Source: BJHQ01 sp964654285 (lineage in GTDB: Bacteria > Planctomycetota > UBA11346). From it: 64,000 bases of DNA. The notes below the pieces were generated by a model, which had not been told where the DNA came from, ran no database searches, and saw only the letters and a list, made by a program, of their open reading frames with translations. Positions 42,693-50,689 of the stretch are shown here, one piece after another (the first letter of the stretch is position 1; every line of letters starts with the position of its first letter). The stretch covers positions 1 through 64,000 of the forward strand of contig CAZZJC010000017.1 of NCBI GenBank assembly GCA_964654285.1, read 5' to 3'. The translations under genes and the position numbers were made by a program.

Positions 42693-43181
42693 TCAGGGGC
42701 GCCAGGCGACGCGGCGCTGGTCGCGGATGTGCTCGGCCTCGGCGTCGCCTGCGGCGGCGAACTGCACGTAGGGCCAGATCGCGATCGAACCCCGGCTGTC
42801 GAAGCGGCCGAGCACCTCGACGTAGCGCGGTGCGATCAGCCGCACGAGGTCGTCGCAGATGATGCGGCAGACATCTTCGTGGAAGTCGCCATGCATGCGG
42901 AAGGACGCCAGGTATTCCTTGAGCGACTTGCTCTCGACCAGGTGCGCGTCGGGGATGTAGAGGATGTCGAGCGCGGCCCAGTCCGGCTGCCCGGTCACCG
43001 GGCACAGGCTGGTGAAGCGTTCGCAGCGGTTCGCGACCCAGGTCGTCTGCCCGGCGAAGCGGCGGTCGAGGCTGAACGGCACCGCCTCCAGCAGTTTCGG
43101 GGTGTAGGTGAACGGCGTCGCCCGGCGCTTGCCCAGACTGGCGCGGGGCAGGGCGGACTTGGCTCGAAGCGATGTCGTCAT
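42693..43181 (-). CDS. queF: NADPH-dependent 7-cyano-7-deazaguanine reductase
   Basis: A 162-residue unimodular QueF, which reduces preQ0 to preQ1 in queuosine synthesis. The catalytic Cys60 lies in TSLCPVTGQPD, the NADPH/QueF motif is VESKSLKEYLASFRMHG followed by DFHEDVC, and an Arg-rich end closes the protein. It follows folA by 18 bp on the same strand, so thyA-folA-queF may be one transcript. The gluQ-like gene at 19405 would act on the finished modification. Confidence 0.95.
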   Translation of the reverse strand: MTTSLRAKSALPRASLGKRRATPFTYTPKLLEAVPFSLDRRFAGQTTWVANRCERFTSLCPVTGQPDWAALDILYIPDAHLVESKSLKEYLASFRMHGDFHEDVCRIICDDLVRLIAPRYVEVLGRFDSRGSIAIWPYVQFAAAGDAEAEHIRDQRRVAWRP

Positions 43182-43199
43182 GGCGGAATCCTTGGAAAA

Positions 43200-43685
43200 T
43201 CAGGCGTCGCGCCGCGCGAGGGCACGGAACACCAGGCCCGGCGTCGCGCCTTCCCAGCGGCCGTCCTCGACCCACTCGCTCTCGTCGAAAGGCGGGAAAT
43301 GCACGTCGCCCTCGTGCCGGCCGGGGATGCGGGTCAGGTAGAGGCGGGTGATCTGCGGCAGCAGGGCGCGGTAGATCTCGGCCCCGCCGATGACGAACGG
43401 CGGCTGCTCGCCGAGCATGCGCGCGAGGGCGACGCCGTCCTCGGGCGTGTGCGCGACGCGCACGCCTTCGGCGCGGAAGGCGCGGTCGCGGGTCACCACC
43501 ACGCCCGGTCGGCCGGGCAGCGGCTTGCGGCCCAGGCTGTCGAAGACCTTGCGCCCCATGACCAGGCTGTGGCCTCTGGTCTTCTCCTTGAACCACTTCA
43601 GGTCCTCGGGGAAGCGCCAGGGCAGTTCCAGGCCGCGACCGATCAGGTTGCCCTCGTCCATCGCCACGATGGCGCTTAAGGGCAT
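43200..43685 (-). CDS. folA: Dihydrofolate reductase
   Basis: A 161-residue DHFR that regenerates tetrahydrofolate after thymidylate synthesis. Typical blocks are SAIVAMDEGNLIGRGLELPW (start), PEDLKWFKEKTRGHSLVMGR (folate and NADPH contacts), PLPGRPGVVVTR and PFVIGGAEIYRALLP. The start at ATG 43685 gives the standard N-terminus; the frame remains open upstream through a hairpin repeat, which is not part of the protein. It sits between thyA and queF. Confidence 0.95.
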   Translation of the reverse strand: MPLSAIVAMDEGNLIGRGLELPWRFPEDLKWFKEKTRGHSLVMGRKVFDSLGRKPLPGRPGVVVTRDRAFRAEGVRVAHTPEDGVALARMLGEQPPFVIGGAEIYRALLPQITRLYLTRIPGRHEGDVHFPPFDESEWVEDGRWEGATPGLVFRALARRDA

Positions 43686-43746
43686 GGCAAGAACGCTTCT
43701 GCCCTTGTGTTGACCTTGTTCGGTCACGACCGATGCATGCGACCCT

Positions 43747-43802
43747 GAAGCCTGGGTTGCTTCGGGGGCTACGCCCCCAATCCGCTCCGGGCCTCTCGGC
43801 CC
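43747..43802. repeat. Three consecutive hairpins between thyA and folA
   Basis: GAAGC/GCTTC (43747-43763), GGGGGCTACGCCCCC (43764-43778) and GGGCCTCTCGGCCC (43789-43802) follow one another in the 134-bp gap. The design resembles the multi-hairpin units at 13446 and 48921, but the sequence is different. It may shape mRNA stability or terminate part of the thyA message. Confidence 0.65.
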
Positions 43803-43819
43803 TTCGCCCCCCTTGCTGT

Positions 43820-44683
43820 TCATATAGCCACCGGTGCTTTTATTCCTGGATGCGGGTCATAGCCGTCGATGCGGATGTGGTCGGCGGTGAACGCGAACAG
43901 ATCGTTGACGCCGGCATCCAGCACCAGGCGCGGCAGCGGTCGCGGCTCGCGGGTCAGTTGCAGTTTCGCCTGGTCGAGGTGGTTCACGTACAGATGCGCG
44001 TCGCCCAGGGTGTGGACGAACTCGCCGGGCTTGAGGCCGCAGACCTGCGCAACCATGCAGGTCAGCAGGGCGTAGCTCGCGATGTTGAAGGGCACGCCCA
44101 GGAAGACGTCGGCGCTGCGCTGGTAGAGCTGGCAGCTCAGCTCGGCCGGCTGGCCCGGTTCGGCCGCCGCCTGGACGTAGAACTGGAACAGGGTGTGGCA
44201 GGGCGGCAGCGCCACCTGGTCGACCTCGCAGGGATTCCAGGCGCTGACGATCAGCCGGCGGCTGAACGGGTTGCGCCGGATCTCGGCCAGCACCCAGGCG
44301 ATCTGGTCCTTGCCATCCTGCGCCAGGGTGCCGTCGGGCAGGCGGCTGGCGCCGAAGTTGCGCCACTGGTGCCCGTAGATCGGCCCGAGATCGCCCTCGC
44401 TGCGGCCGAAGCGGGCGCACTGCTCGGCGGTCGCCCACTCGTTCCAGATCGTCACCCCGCGCTCGGTCAGCCAGGCGTTGTCGGTGCGCCCGGCGAGGAA
44501 CCACAGGAGTTCCTGGATGATCGACCGCGTGTGCAGCTTCTTGGTGGTCAGGAGCGGGAACGACGCGCCGAGATCGAAGCGCATCTGGTGCCCGAACACC
44601 CCGATCGTCCCGGTGCCGGTGCGGTCGCTGCGCGGCCGGCCCTCGGCGAGGATCCGGCGCAGCAATTCGTGGTAGACCTGCAT
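43820..44683 (-). CDS. thyA: Thymidylate synthase
   Basis: A 287-residue ThyA, converting dUMP to dTMP with methylene-tetrahydrofolate. Hallmarks: DRTGTGTIGVFGHQMRFDL, PLLTTKKLH, IYGHQWRNFG, the nucleophile in ALPPCHTLFQFYV (about Cys163), RSADVFLGVPFNIASYALL and DAHLYVNHLDQAKLQL. It is about 20 residues longer than E. coli ThyA. ATG 44683 lies upstream of folA on the same strand. Confidence 0.96.
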   Translation of the reverse strand: MQVYHELLRRILAEGRPRSDRTGTGTIGVFGHQMRFDLGASFPLLTTKKLHTRSIIQELLWFLAGRTDNAWLTERGVTIWNEWATAEQCARFGRSEGDLGPIYGHQWRNFGASRLPDGTLAQDGKDQIAWVLAEIRRNPFSRRLIVSAWNPCEVDQVALPPCHTLFQFYVQAAAEPGQPAELSCQLYQRSADVFLGVPFNIASYALLTCMVAQVCGLKPGEFVHTLGDAHLYVNHLDQAKLQLTREPRPLPRLVLDAGVNDLFAFTADHIRIDGYDPHPGIKAPVAI

Positions 44684-44812
44684 GGCGGCGCATGCTTCAC
44701 CGCCGATCCACCAGGGCAAGATGCGGCGCCTCCCTGTTGCAGGGCACAGAGGTGCAGTTCCGCCTGTCGCCCGCGCCTTCCCCCGCCAGCCATGGCGGTC
44801 ATGCTCGCGGGC

Positions 44813-45571
44813 ATGGACAAGCTCCTCCTCATCCTCGTCCTCAGCGGCAATCCCGAGGCCGATCCGTCCGCCGGGCAGGTGCTGACCGAACTCGCCAAGC
44901 TCGGTGGCGCCCGGGTCGAGGTCGTCGCCGGGGCGAAGGCGCGCGAACGCCTGGGCGCGAAGGGCCTGCAGGACGCCGACCTCATCGCCACCCCCGACGC
45001 CGCGCGCAGCCTGTCGGGGCGCGAGCCGTTGATCATCATCCGCCTGGAGCGGCGCGAACAGAGCGGCGACCAGATCCTGGAAAGCCGGGTCTGGGCCAAC
45101 GGCAAGGCCGAGGCCCACACCGCCATCGCCGGGGCCGCCGCCAGCGGCAAGGACACCGATCGCCTGCTGGGCGAGCGCGCCGTGCGCGGCATCACCGCCC
45201 TGATCGCGCCGCTCCTGCCCGGTGCGGTCGACACCAGGGAGCAACAGCTCGACGAACGCGAACGCGTGGATTTCGCCGCGCTGGTGCGCGCCGCCGAATG
45301 GCAGACCGTGGTCACCCGCGCCGCCGCCGTCCCCGACCCGACCCCGCGCGCCCGCTACTACCAGGTCATGGCCCTCAGCCGCCTGGGCCGCCGCGAAGAG
45401 GCCCGCGCCGCCTACGATGCCTTCGCCAAGGCGCATCCGGGCCACGTGCTGCTGCTGGCCGCCGCCGATCTTCTGCCGCAGGAACCCGCGCGCGGGAAGT
45501 TGCGCGAAGAAGGCAACGTGCTCCACGACGGCACCGCCCCGGCGGATGATGGCGGGAATACGCTCAAATAG
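44813..45571 (+). CDS. Hypothetical protein with TPR-like tail
   Basis: A 252-residue protein with no family recognised. The N-terminus (MDKLLLILVLSGNPEADPSA) is hydrophobic but reads more like a first beta-strand than a cleaved signal. Residues 1-120 alternate beta and alpha; residues 155-230 are helical and TPR-like (ARYYQVMALSRLGRREEARA; AYDAFAKAHPGHVLLLAAAD). An in-frame ATG at 44792 is an alternative start. It is divergent from thyA and converges on the MBL nuclease gene. Confidence 0.6.
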   Translation: MDKLLLILVLSGNPEADPSAGQVLTELAKLGGARVEVVAGAKARERLGAKGLQDADLIATPDAARSLSGREPLIIIRLERREQSGDQILESRVWANGKAEAHTAIAGAAASGKDTDRLLGERAVRGITALIAPLLPGAVDTREQQLDERERVDFAALVRAAEWQTVVTRAAAVPDPTPRARYYQVMALSRLGRREEARAAYDAFAKAHPGHVLLLAAADLLPQEPARGKLREEGNVLHDGTAPADDGGNTLK

Positions 45572-45595
45572 CGGTGCCCTGTGATTCTGAACTGA

Positions 45596-46987
45596 TCACA
45601 TCAGCGGAATCGGCACCCCCGCCGTCGCCGCCTGGGCCGGGATCTGGGTGCGTTCGGTGACCAGTTGGGCGAACGAGGCGCTGACGTTGGGGCCGCCGTG
45701 CACGACCACGACCTGGCGCGGGCGGTGCGGCAGGCGGCTGAGCCACCCGAGCAGCTCGTCGCGGTCAGCGTGGCCGCTGAAACCGCGCACCTGCGCGACC
45801 TGGGCGTTGACCTCGCGTTCGCCGCCGAACAAGCGGACGCGCTTGGCGCCCTGCAGGATCTGGCGGCCGAGCGTGCCGTCGGCCTGGTAGCCGACGAACA
45901 GCACGAGGTTGCGCGCGTCGCCCAGCCGCTGCTGGAGATGGTGCTTGATGCGGCCGCCGGTGCACATGCCCGAGCCGGCGATGACGATCATCGGCCCCTG
46001 GCGTTCGTTGATCGCCTTGGAGTCCTCCTGGCCGTGGGTCAGGTGCAGGCCGGGGAAGTCGAGATCGGCGGCGCTGAAGCCGGCGCTGGTCGCCTCGGGA
46101 TGGGAGCGGAAGACCTCGAGCAGGCGCTGCGCCATCGGGCTGTCGAGGTAGACCGGCATCGCCGGCAGGCGTTTGGCGCGGAACAGCCGGCCGAGATGCC
46201 AGAGCAGCTCCTGCGCGCGTTCGACCGCGAAGCACGGCACCACCACCGTCCCGCCCCGCTGCGCCGCCGGCAGGATCGCGGCGGCGAGGGCGTCGCCGAT
46301 GTCGGCGGTGGGTTCGTGCAGGCGGTCTCCGTAGGTCGATTCGATCACCACCGCATCGCAATCCGTGAGGATCGCGGCATCCGGCACGAGCGGATTGTGG
46401 CGCCGGCCGAGATCCCCGCTGAACAGGACGGTGCGGCGGTCGGCGCCGGTGCCGGCGGTCACCGCGATGCTGGCCGAGCCGAGGATGTGGCCGGCGTGGA
46501 AGAAGGCGGCCTCGATGCCGGGGGCGATCACGACGCGCTTCCCCATGCCGGCCGGGGTCAAGCGCGCGACCGCTGCCTGGACATCGTCGTCATCGTAGAG
46601 CGGCTGGTAGCCGCGTGCGTTTTCGCGGCCCTCCTTGGCGTGGCGCTTGCGCTTGAAGGCCGCGTCTTCCATCTGCAGGCGGGCCGAATCGGCCATGACG
46701 ATCGGCGCGATGGCGCAGGTCGCCGGGGTGGCGTGGACGCGGCCGGTGAAGCCCTGCGCCACCAGGCGCGGCAGCAGGCCGCAGTGGTCGAGATGGCCGT
46801 GCGTGAGCAGCACCGCGCTCAGGCTGGATGCCGGCGGGTTGAAGGCGTCCCAGTTGTGCGCCTGCAGGTGGCGTTCCTGGAACAGCCCGCAGTCGATCAG
46901 GACGCGGTGCTGGCCGTATTCCAGGAGATGGCGGCTGCCGGTGACCGTCCCGGCGGCGCCGAGGCAGGTGAGGATGGGGGTGGGCAT
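45596..46987 (-). CDS. MBL-fold/beta-CASP RNA-processing nuclease
   Basis: A 463-residue metallo-beta-lactamase-fold hydrolase with a beta-CASP domain, like CPSF73/YSH1-type RNases found in many bacteria. The zinc motif THGHLDHCG (His63, His65, Asp67, His68) is intact; further ligands lie in FFHAGHILGSA and SGDLGRRHNPL. The beta-CASP part has IVIAGSGMCTGGRIKHHLQ and ends in QVRGFSGHADRDELLGW and VHGGPN. It likely cuts structured RNA. It is divergent from uppP. Confidence 0.92.
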   Translation of the reverse strand: MPTPILTCLGAAGTVTGSRHLLEYGQHRVLIDCGLFQERHLQAHNWDAFNPPASSLSAVLLTHGHLDHCGLLPRLVAQGFTGRVHATPATCAIAPIVMADSARLQMEDAAFKRKRHAKEGRENARGYQPLYDDDDVQAAVARLTPAGMGKRVVIAPGIEAAFFHAGHILGSASIAVTAGTGADRRTVLFSGDLGRRHNPLVPDAAILTDCDAVVIESTYGDRLHEPTADIGDALAAAILPAAQRGGTVVVPCFAVERAQELLWHLGRLFRAKRLPAMPVYLDSPMAQRLLEVFRSHPEATSAGFSAADLDFPGLHLTHGQEDSKAINERQGPMIVIAGSGMCTGGRIKHHLQQRLGDARNLVLFVGYQADGTLGRQILQGAKRVRLFGGEREVNAQVAQVRGFSGHADRDELLGWLSRLPHRPRQVVVVHGGPNVSASFAQLVTERTQIPAQAATAGVPIPLM

Positions 46988-47136
46988 GGCGGACCGTCAT
47001 CGGGCGCGGGATCGACGGGGTCAACCGGATGATGGAGGCTGGTCCGGCGGGTGGGGGCACGCCGGGCGGGCAGGGCACCTGTTGCACGTGCGCTCCGCCG
47101 GCATGCTCGCGGCCTCACCACGGCGGAACCGCGTCC

Positions 47137-47961
47137 ATGGATCTCGGGCAACTCCTCGCGTCGGCGTTCATCGGCCTGGTCGAGGGCCTGACCGAGTTCA
47201 TCCCGGTCTCGTCGACCGCCCACATCGCGGTGGCGCAGCGGCTGCTCCACTACCAGGACCCGGGCCAGGTCTTCAACGTCACCATCCAGCTCGGCGCCAT
47301 CGCGGCGGTGTGCTGGCATTTCCGCGAACGCCTGTGGCGCACCACGACCGGCGTCATCGGGGGCGATGCCGGAGCGCGCTGGTTCGCCGCGATGGTCGCC
47401 CTCGCCTGCCTGCCGGCGGTGCTGATCGGCATCCCGGCCAACCGTTTCCTCGAGACCCGCATCTTCACCGAAACGGTCGAGCTGCCGCTCATCGCCGCGT
47501 CCTGGGCCGTGGGCGGCCTCGCCATCCTGCTCATCGAACGCCGCCGCCATCGCGACGCCTATCACGACAACGCGGTGCTGCCCTGGCGCATCGCCCTCGG
47601 CATCGGCCTCTGCCAGCTGCTCGCCCTGCTGCCCGGCGTCTCGCGTTCGGGCGCCACCATCCTCGGCGCCCTGCTCATCGGGGTGGCGCGTCCGGCGGCG
47701 ACCGAGTTCTCGTTCTTCCTCGCCATCCCCATCCTGTGCGGGGCGGCGCTGCTGAAACTGGTCAAGCACCACCACGAACTCACCGCCGACCGCGCCCTCG
47801 ACATCGGCGTCGGCGCGGTGTTCGCCTTCGTCTCGGCGCTGATCGTCGTGCGCTGGCTGATCCGGTTCGTGTCCAACCACGACTTCACCGGCTTCGCCTG
47901 GTACCGCATGGCGGCCGGGCTGGCGCTTGCCGCGCTGCTGGTCGCCGGGTTGGTGCGCTAG
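47137..47961 (+). CDS. uppP: Undecaprenyl-diphosphatase
   Basis: A 274-residue polytopic BacA/UppP enzyme that recycles undecaprenyl pyrophosphate for peptidoglycan and other envelope polymers. The two active-site blocks are GLVEGLTEFIPVSSTAHI (14-31) and LLPGVSRSGATILGALLIG (about 168). Seven to eight membrane segments are visible. It converges on the next gene with a 6-bp gap. Confidence 0.95.
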   Translation: MDLGQLLASAFIGLVEGLTEFIPVSSTAHIAVAQRLLHYQDPGQVFNVTIQLGAIAAVCWHFRERLWRTTTGVIGGDAGARWFAAMVALACLPAVLIGIPANRFLETRIFTETVELPLIAASWAVGGLAILLIERRRHRDAYHDNAVLPWRIALGIGLCQLLALLPGVSRSGATILGALLIGVARPAATEFSFFLAIPILCGAALLKLVKHHHELTADRALDIGVGAVFAFVSALIVVRWLIRFVSNHDFTGFAWYRMAAGLALAALLVAGLVR

Positions 47962-47967
47962 CGGCCG

Positions 47968-48849
47968 CTACAGATCGACGCCGTTCGTGCGGGGTGCGAA
48001 CGGCGCCTCGGTCCAGGTGCCGACCGTGAAATGCGCGTCGAGGTCGAGCGGGATCCAGTCCGGCCAGATCTGCTTGCTGCACGGGCCGGCCAGGGCGGCG
48101 TTGATGATGGGGTTCAGCATCGGGATCTGCGCCTCGCCCAGCCAGGGCAACGCTCCACCGTCGGCCGCGTGTGCGACGCAACGGTCGAGAGTCAGTCTCA
48201 CCGTTGGACGCAGACCGCCGGGAACCGGGGTGAAGGAAAACCGCACCGTGCCCTCCAGCCGGGTGATATCGGCGGTCCAGCGCTTGTGGCCGGCGGTCAC
48301 ATCGCAGGTGCCGCGCAGCCGGAAGCGCACCGTGCGCGGGGCGGGGCCATTGCCGACCTCAGTGGTCGGGGATGTCGGCACGGTGGCGATATCGGCGGCC
48401 TGGATCGTGATCCGCTCAATCGCCAGCAGCGGGGTCTCGACCCGCCGGAAATATGTGGCGATCACGGCGTCTGCCTGGGCCGGAGTGAATGCTCCGTCGA
48501 CCCGGGTGGTCGCCACGCCACCGACCACGGCGGCGAAGGTCGAGGCGTCCGCACCATCACCGTGATGACCGCTCAGGCTGGCGGGCGAACGCGGCAGCCA
48601 GGACGGCACCGCGAACCCGTAGTTCCCGGCGATCGCGGCAGCGACGCGGTTGGGGACGCGGGCGATGACCGTCCGCCCATCCACCGGCGATCCGAACGCG
48701 CGTTCGAGCACCACGCCCGGCGCGACCTCGCTCGGCAGCCAGTGGTTGGCGATCCCGGCGATGAGGCTGGCGCTGAACCACCATGCCCCCACCAGGGCGA
48801 GGATGGTGCCGATGAGCACGATCAGCAGCAGCCGGCGGAGCAGTTTCAT
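47968..48849 (-). CDS. Membrane-anchored hypothetical protein
   Basis: A 293-residue protein with one N-terminal membrane segment (RRLLLIVLIGTILALVGAWW) and a large outer or periplasmic domain. The latter has long beta-rich stretches (PRTVRFRLRGTCDVTAGHKR; GTVRFSFTPVPGGLRPTVRL) and two or three Cys, which might pair. No family recognised; an AsmA- or lipid-binding-like barrel is possible but unproven. ATG 48849 follows a weak ribosome site. Confidence 0.6.
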   Translation of the reverse strand: MKLLRRLLLIVLIGTILALVGAWWFSASLIAGIANHWLPSEVAPGVVLERAFGSPVDGRTVIARVPNRVAAAIAGNYGFAVPSWLPRSPASLSGHHGDGADASTFAAVVGGVATTRVDGAFTPAQADAVIATYFRRVETPLLAIERITIQAADIATVPTSPTTEVGNGPAPRTVRFRLRGTCDVTAGHKRWTADITRLEGTVRFSFTPVPGGLRPTVRLTLDRCVAHAADGGALPWLGEAQIPMLNPIINAALAGPCSKQIWPDWIPLDLDAHFTVGTWTEAPFAPRTNGVDL

Positions 48850-48920
48850 CGCTGCCCATCAGACACCTGGCGCAGCGTCCTGGCAACCCGCACGCCGGAT
48901 CAGCACCGACGATGACCCGG

Positions 48921-49202
48921 GCGGCTTCCAAAGCACATCCCCGCTGCGCGGGGTTCCGGCTGCGCCGGAAGAGTCGGCTTCGCCGTCCCAAGTTCTTGTT
49001 TGTCCGGGGGCTGCCCGCCCCCGTAACGCGCCTTCGGCGCTCCCCCGTGAGCAGCCTGAAGGCGGCTTCCAAAGCACATCCCCGCTGCGCGGGGTTCCGG
49101 CTGCGCCGGAAGAGTCGGCTTCGCCGTCCCAAGTTCTTGTTTGTCCGGGGGCTGCCCGCCCCCGTAACGCGCCTTCGGCGCTCCCCCGTGAGCAGCCTGA
49201 AG
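48921..49202. repeat. Perfect tandem duplication of a 141-bp multi-hairpin unit
   Basis: Bases 48921-49061 and 49062-49202 are identical. Each unit strings together CCCCGCTGCGCGGGG, TTCCGGCTGCGCCGGAA, GGCTTCGCC, GGGGGCTGCCCGCCCCC and GCGCCTTCGGCGC hairpins. A diverged copy is at 13446-13547. It fills the 358-bp gap between the membrane protein and cobS, which holds no credible gene. One unit is 47 codons long, so it does not shift frame when inserted in a gene. Confidence 0.95.
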
Positions 49203-49207
49203 GCTGC

Positions 49208-49954
49208 TCAGAACCGGGCGATCAGCACCAGCAGCACCGCTGCCTCGACGAGCTGGTTGCCGGCGCCGAGCAGATCGCCGCTCTGGCCGCCGAGCCGACG
49301 GCGCAGGTAGAGCGCCCACAGGGCGGTGGCGGTCAGCGCGGCGGCGGCGGCGGGCAGGGCGTGGGGCAGGCCGAGGCGCCAGGCGGCGTAGGTCGCGCCG
49401 GCCACGCCCAGGGTCGCCACCACCAGGGGCGTCCAGCCCAGGCGCGGGCCGATGTCCTTGGCGAGCCCATCCGACAGCGGCGGCAGCAGGCGGATGAGCG
49501 GCGCCGCCGTCCAGCGGCCCCAGGCGCAGGCGAGGGCATAGGCGGCGATCGCGAGCTGGGGGCTGAGCCCGTCGAGGGCGATGAGGAAGGCGACGCGGGC
49601 GCTGAGCACGACCCAGAGCGACATCGCCCCGAAGGCGCCGATGCGCGAATCGCGCATGATGCGCAGCACGGATTCGTTGTCGTGGCCGCCGCCCAGGCCG
49701 TCGGCGGCGTCGCTCGCGGCGTCCTCGTGGAAGCCGCCGGTGAGGATCAGGCCGAACGCCACCGCGAGCACCGCCGCGACCGGCGTGGGCCAATACGGCA
49801 CGGCGAGGACGAAGACCCCGGCCACCGCCGCGCCGCAGAGCGCGCCGACGAGGGGGAACCAGGCGAGCGCGCCGGGCAGTTCCTCGGCCGTGGTCGGCCG
49901 GCCGGGCACGGGCAGGCGGGTGAGGAAGCGGAACGCGGCGATGAGCGAACGCAT
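49208..49954 (-). CDS. cobS: Adenosylcobinamide-GDP ribazoletransferase
   Basis: A 248-residue polytopic CobS/CobV, joining adenosylcobinamide-GDP and alpha-ribazole in the last steps of B12 assembly. The motif GGFHEDAASDAADGLGGGHD with RIMRDSRIGAFG is characteristic. About six membrane segments follow. It starts one base after the cobU stop on the same strand, so the pair forms a two-gene operon. Its 3' end lies 5 bp from the repeat array. Confidence 0.95.
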   Translation of the reverse strand: MRSLIAAFRFLTRLPVPGRPTTAEELPGALAWFPLVGALCGAAVAGVFVLAVPYWPTPVAAVLAVAFGLILTGGFHEDAASDAADGLGGGHDNESVLRIMRDSRIGAFGAMSLWVVLSARVAFLIALDGLSPQLAIAAYALACAWGRWTAAPLIRLLPPLSDGLAKDIGPRLGWTPLVVATLGVAGATYAAWRLGLPHALPAAAAALTATALWALYLRRRLGGQSGDLLGAGNQLVEAAVLLVLIARF

Positions 49955-49955
49955 G

Positions 49956-50528
49956 CTACGCCGTTCCCGGGATGGGCCGCACCCCGGTCGGATGCTTGAG
50001 CCACAGCGGCAGTCCGGCCACCACCAGTGCGGCGGCGTGGGCGGCGGCGGCCAGGCGTTGATTGGCGAAACCCTGCAGATCCTGGAAGCCGCGCGAGAGC
50101 GCATCGCCCGGCACGATGCCGCTGCCGACCTCGTTGCTGACCACCGCCACGTCGCAGGGCGGATCGGCAAGCAACGCCGCAAGGCGGTCGACCTCGGCCA
50201 GGATCGGCGCCTCGGCCCAGGCGTGGCGTCCGCCCAGGGCGCAGAGCCACAGCGTGACGCAGTCGACCACCACTGCGCCGGCGCCGGCGGCAGCGATGGC
50301 CGCAGCCACGTCGGTCGCGCATTCCCTGGTCGTCCAGCCGCGCCCGGCGCGATCGGCCTGATGGCGGGCGATGCGCGTCTGCATCTCGGGGTCGTCATGG
50401 TGCGGCTCGGCCGTGGCGACGTAGACGTGCGGGAGCGGCCCGGCGAGCACCCAGGCCTGGGCCAGGCGTGATTTGCCGCTGCGGGCGCCACCGGTCAGGA
50501 ACAGGCTGGTCGGCACGGTGTCAGGCAT
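49956..50528 (-). CDS. cobU: Adenosylcobinamide kinase / guanylyltransferase
   Basis: A 190-residue CobU/CobP, phosphorylating adenosylcobinamide and transferring GMP to it. The P-loop is LTGGARSGKSRLAQAW (8-23 region), then VYVATAEPHHDDPEMQTRIA, DCVTLWL and VVSNEVGSGIVP. An upstream in-frame ATG at 50564 would add 12 residues without homology. I looked for a B12 riboswitch upstream and saw no B12-box. Only these two late B12 genes are present, which suggests cobinamide salvage at least. Confidence 0.95.
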   Translation of the reverse strand: MPDTVPTSLFLTGGARSGKSRLAQAWVLAGPLPHVYVATAEPHHDDPEMQTRIARHQADRAGRGWTTRECATDVAAAIAAAGAGAVVVDCVTLWLCALGGRHAWAEAPILAEVDRLAALLADPPCDVAVVSNEVGSGIVPGDALSRGFQDLQGFANQRLAAAAHAAALVVAGLPLWLKHPTGVRPIPGTA

Positions 50529-50543
50529 CGTCAGGCAGGCTCT

Positions 50544-50558
50544 CGGCACGGTGCTGGC
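50544..50558 (+). promoter_or_regulatory. Possible sigma-54 promoter upstream of amtB
   Basis: CGGCACGGTGCTGGC keeps the GG-N10-GC spacing and the CACG of the TGGCACG-N4-TTGC consensus. It lies 131 bp before amtB, a gene class often controlled by sigma-54 and NtrC. It also lies beside the cobU start, so it could be chance. Confidence 0.3.
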
Positions 50559-50689
50559 GAGCAAGGCGTGGCGAAACGCGCGGCTGCGACGAACTGTTTA
50601 ACCGGTAACCACAAACCGGCTGTTGACGCTGCTCGAGTAAGCAGTCTTTTTTGCGCCCCACCCGCCTACCAGGAAATCCGGAGCGCGCG

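Noticed and set aside
43686..43823. 46-residue N-terminal extension of dihydrofolate reductase
   Set aside because: It would translate the hairpin repeat, and the standard DHFR start lies at ATG 43685.
50529..50689. Cobalamin riboswitch upstream of cobU
   Set aside because: No B12-box or its complement in the gap, and the gap also serves amtB.
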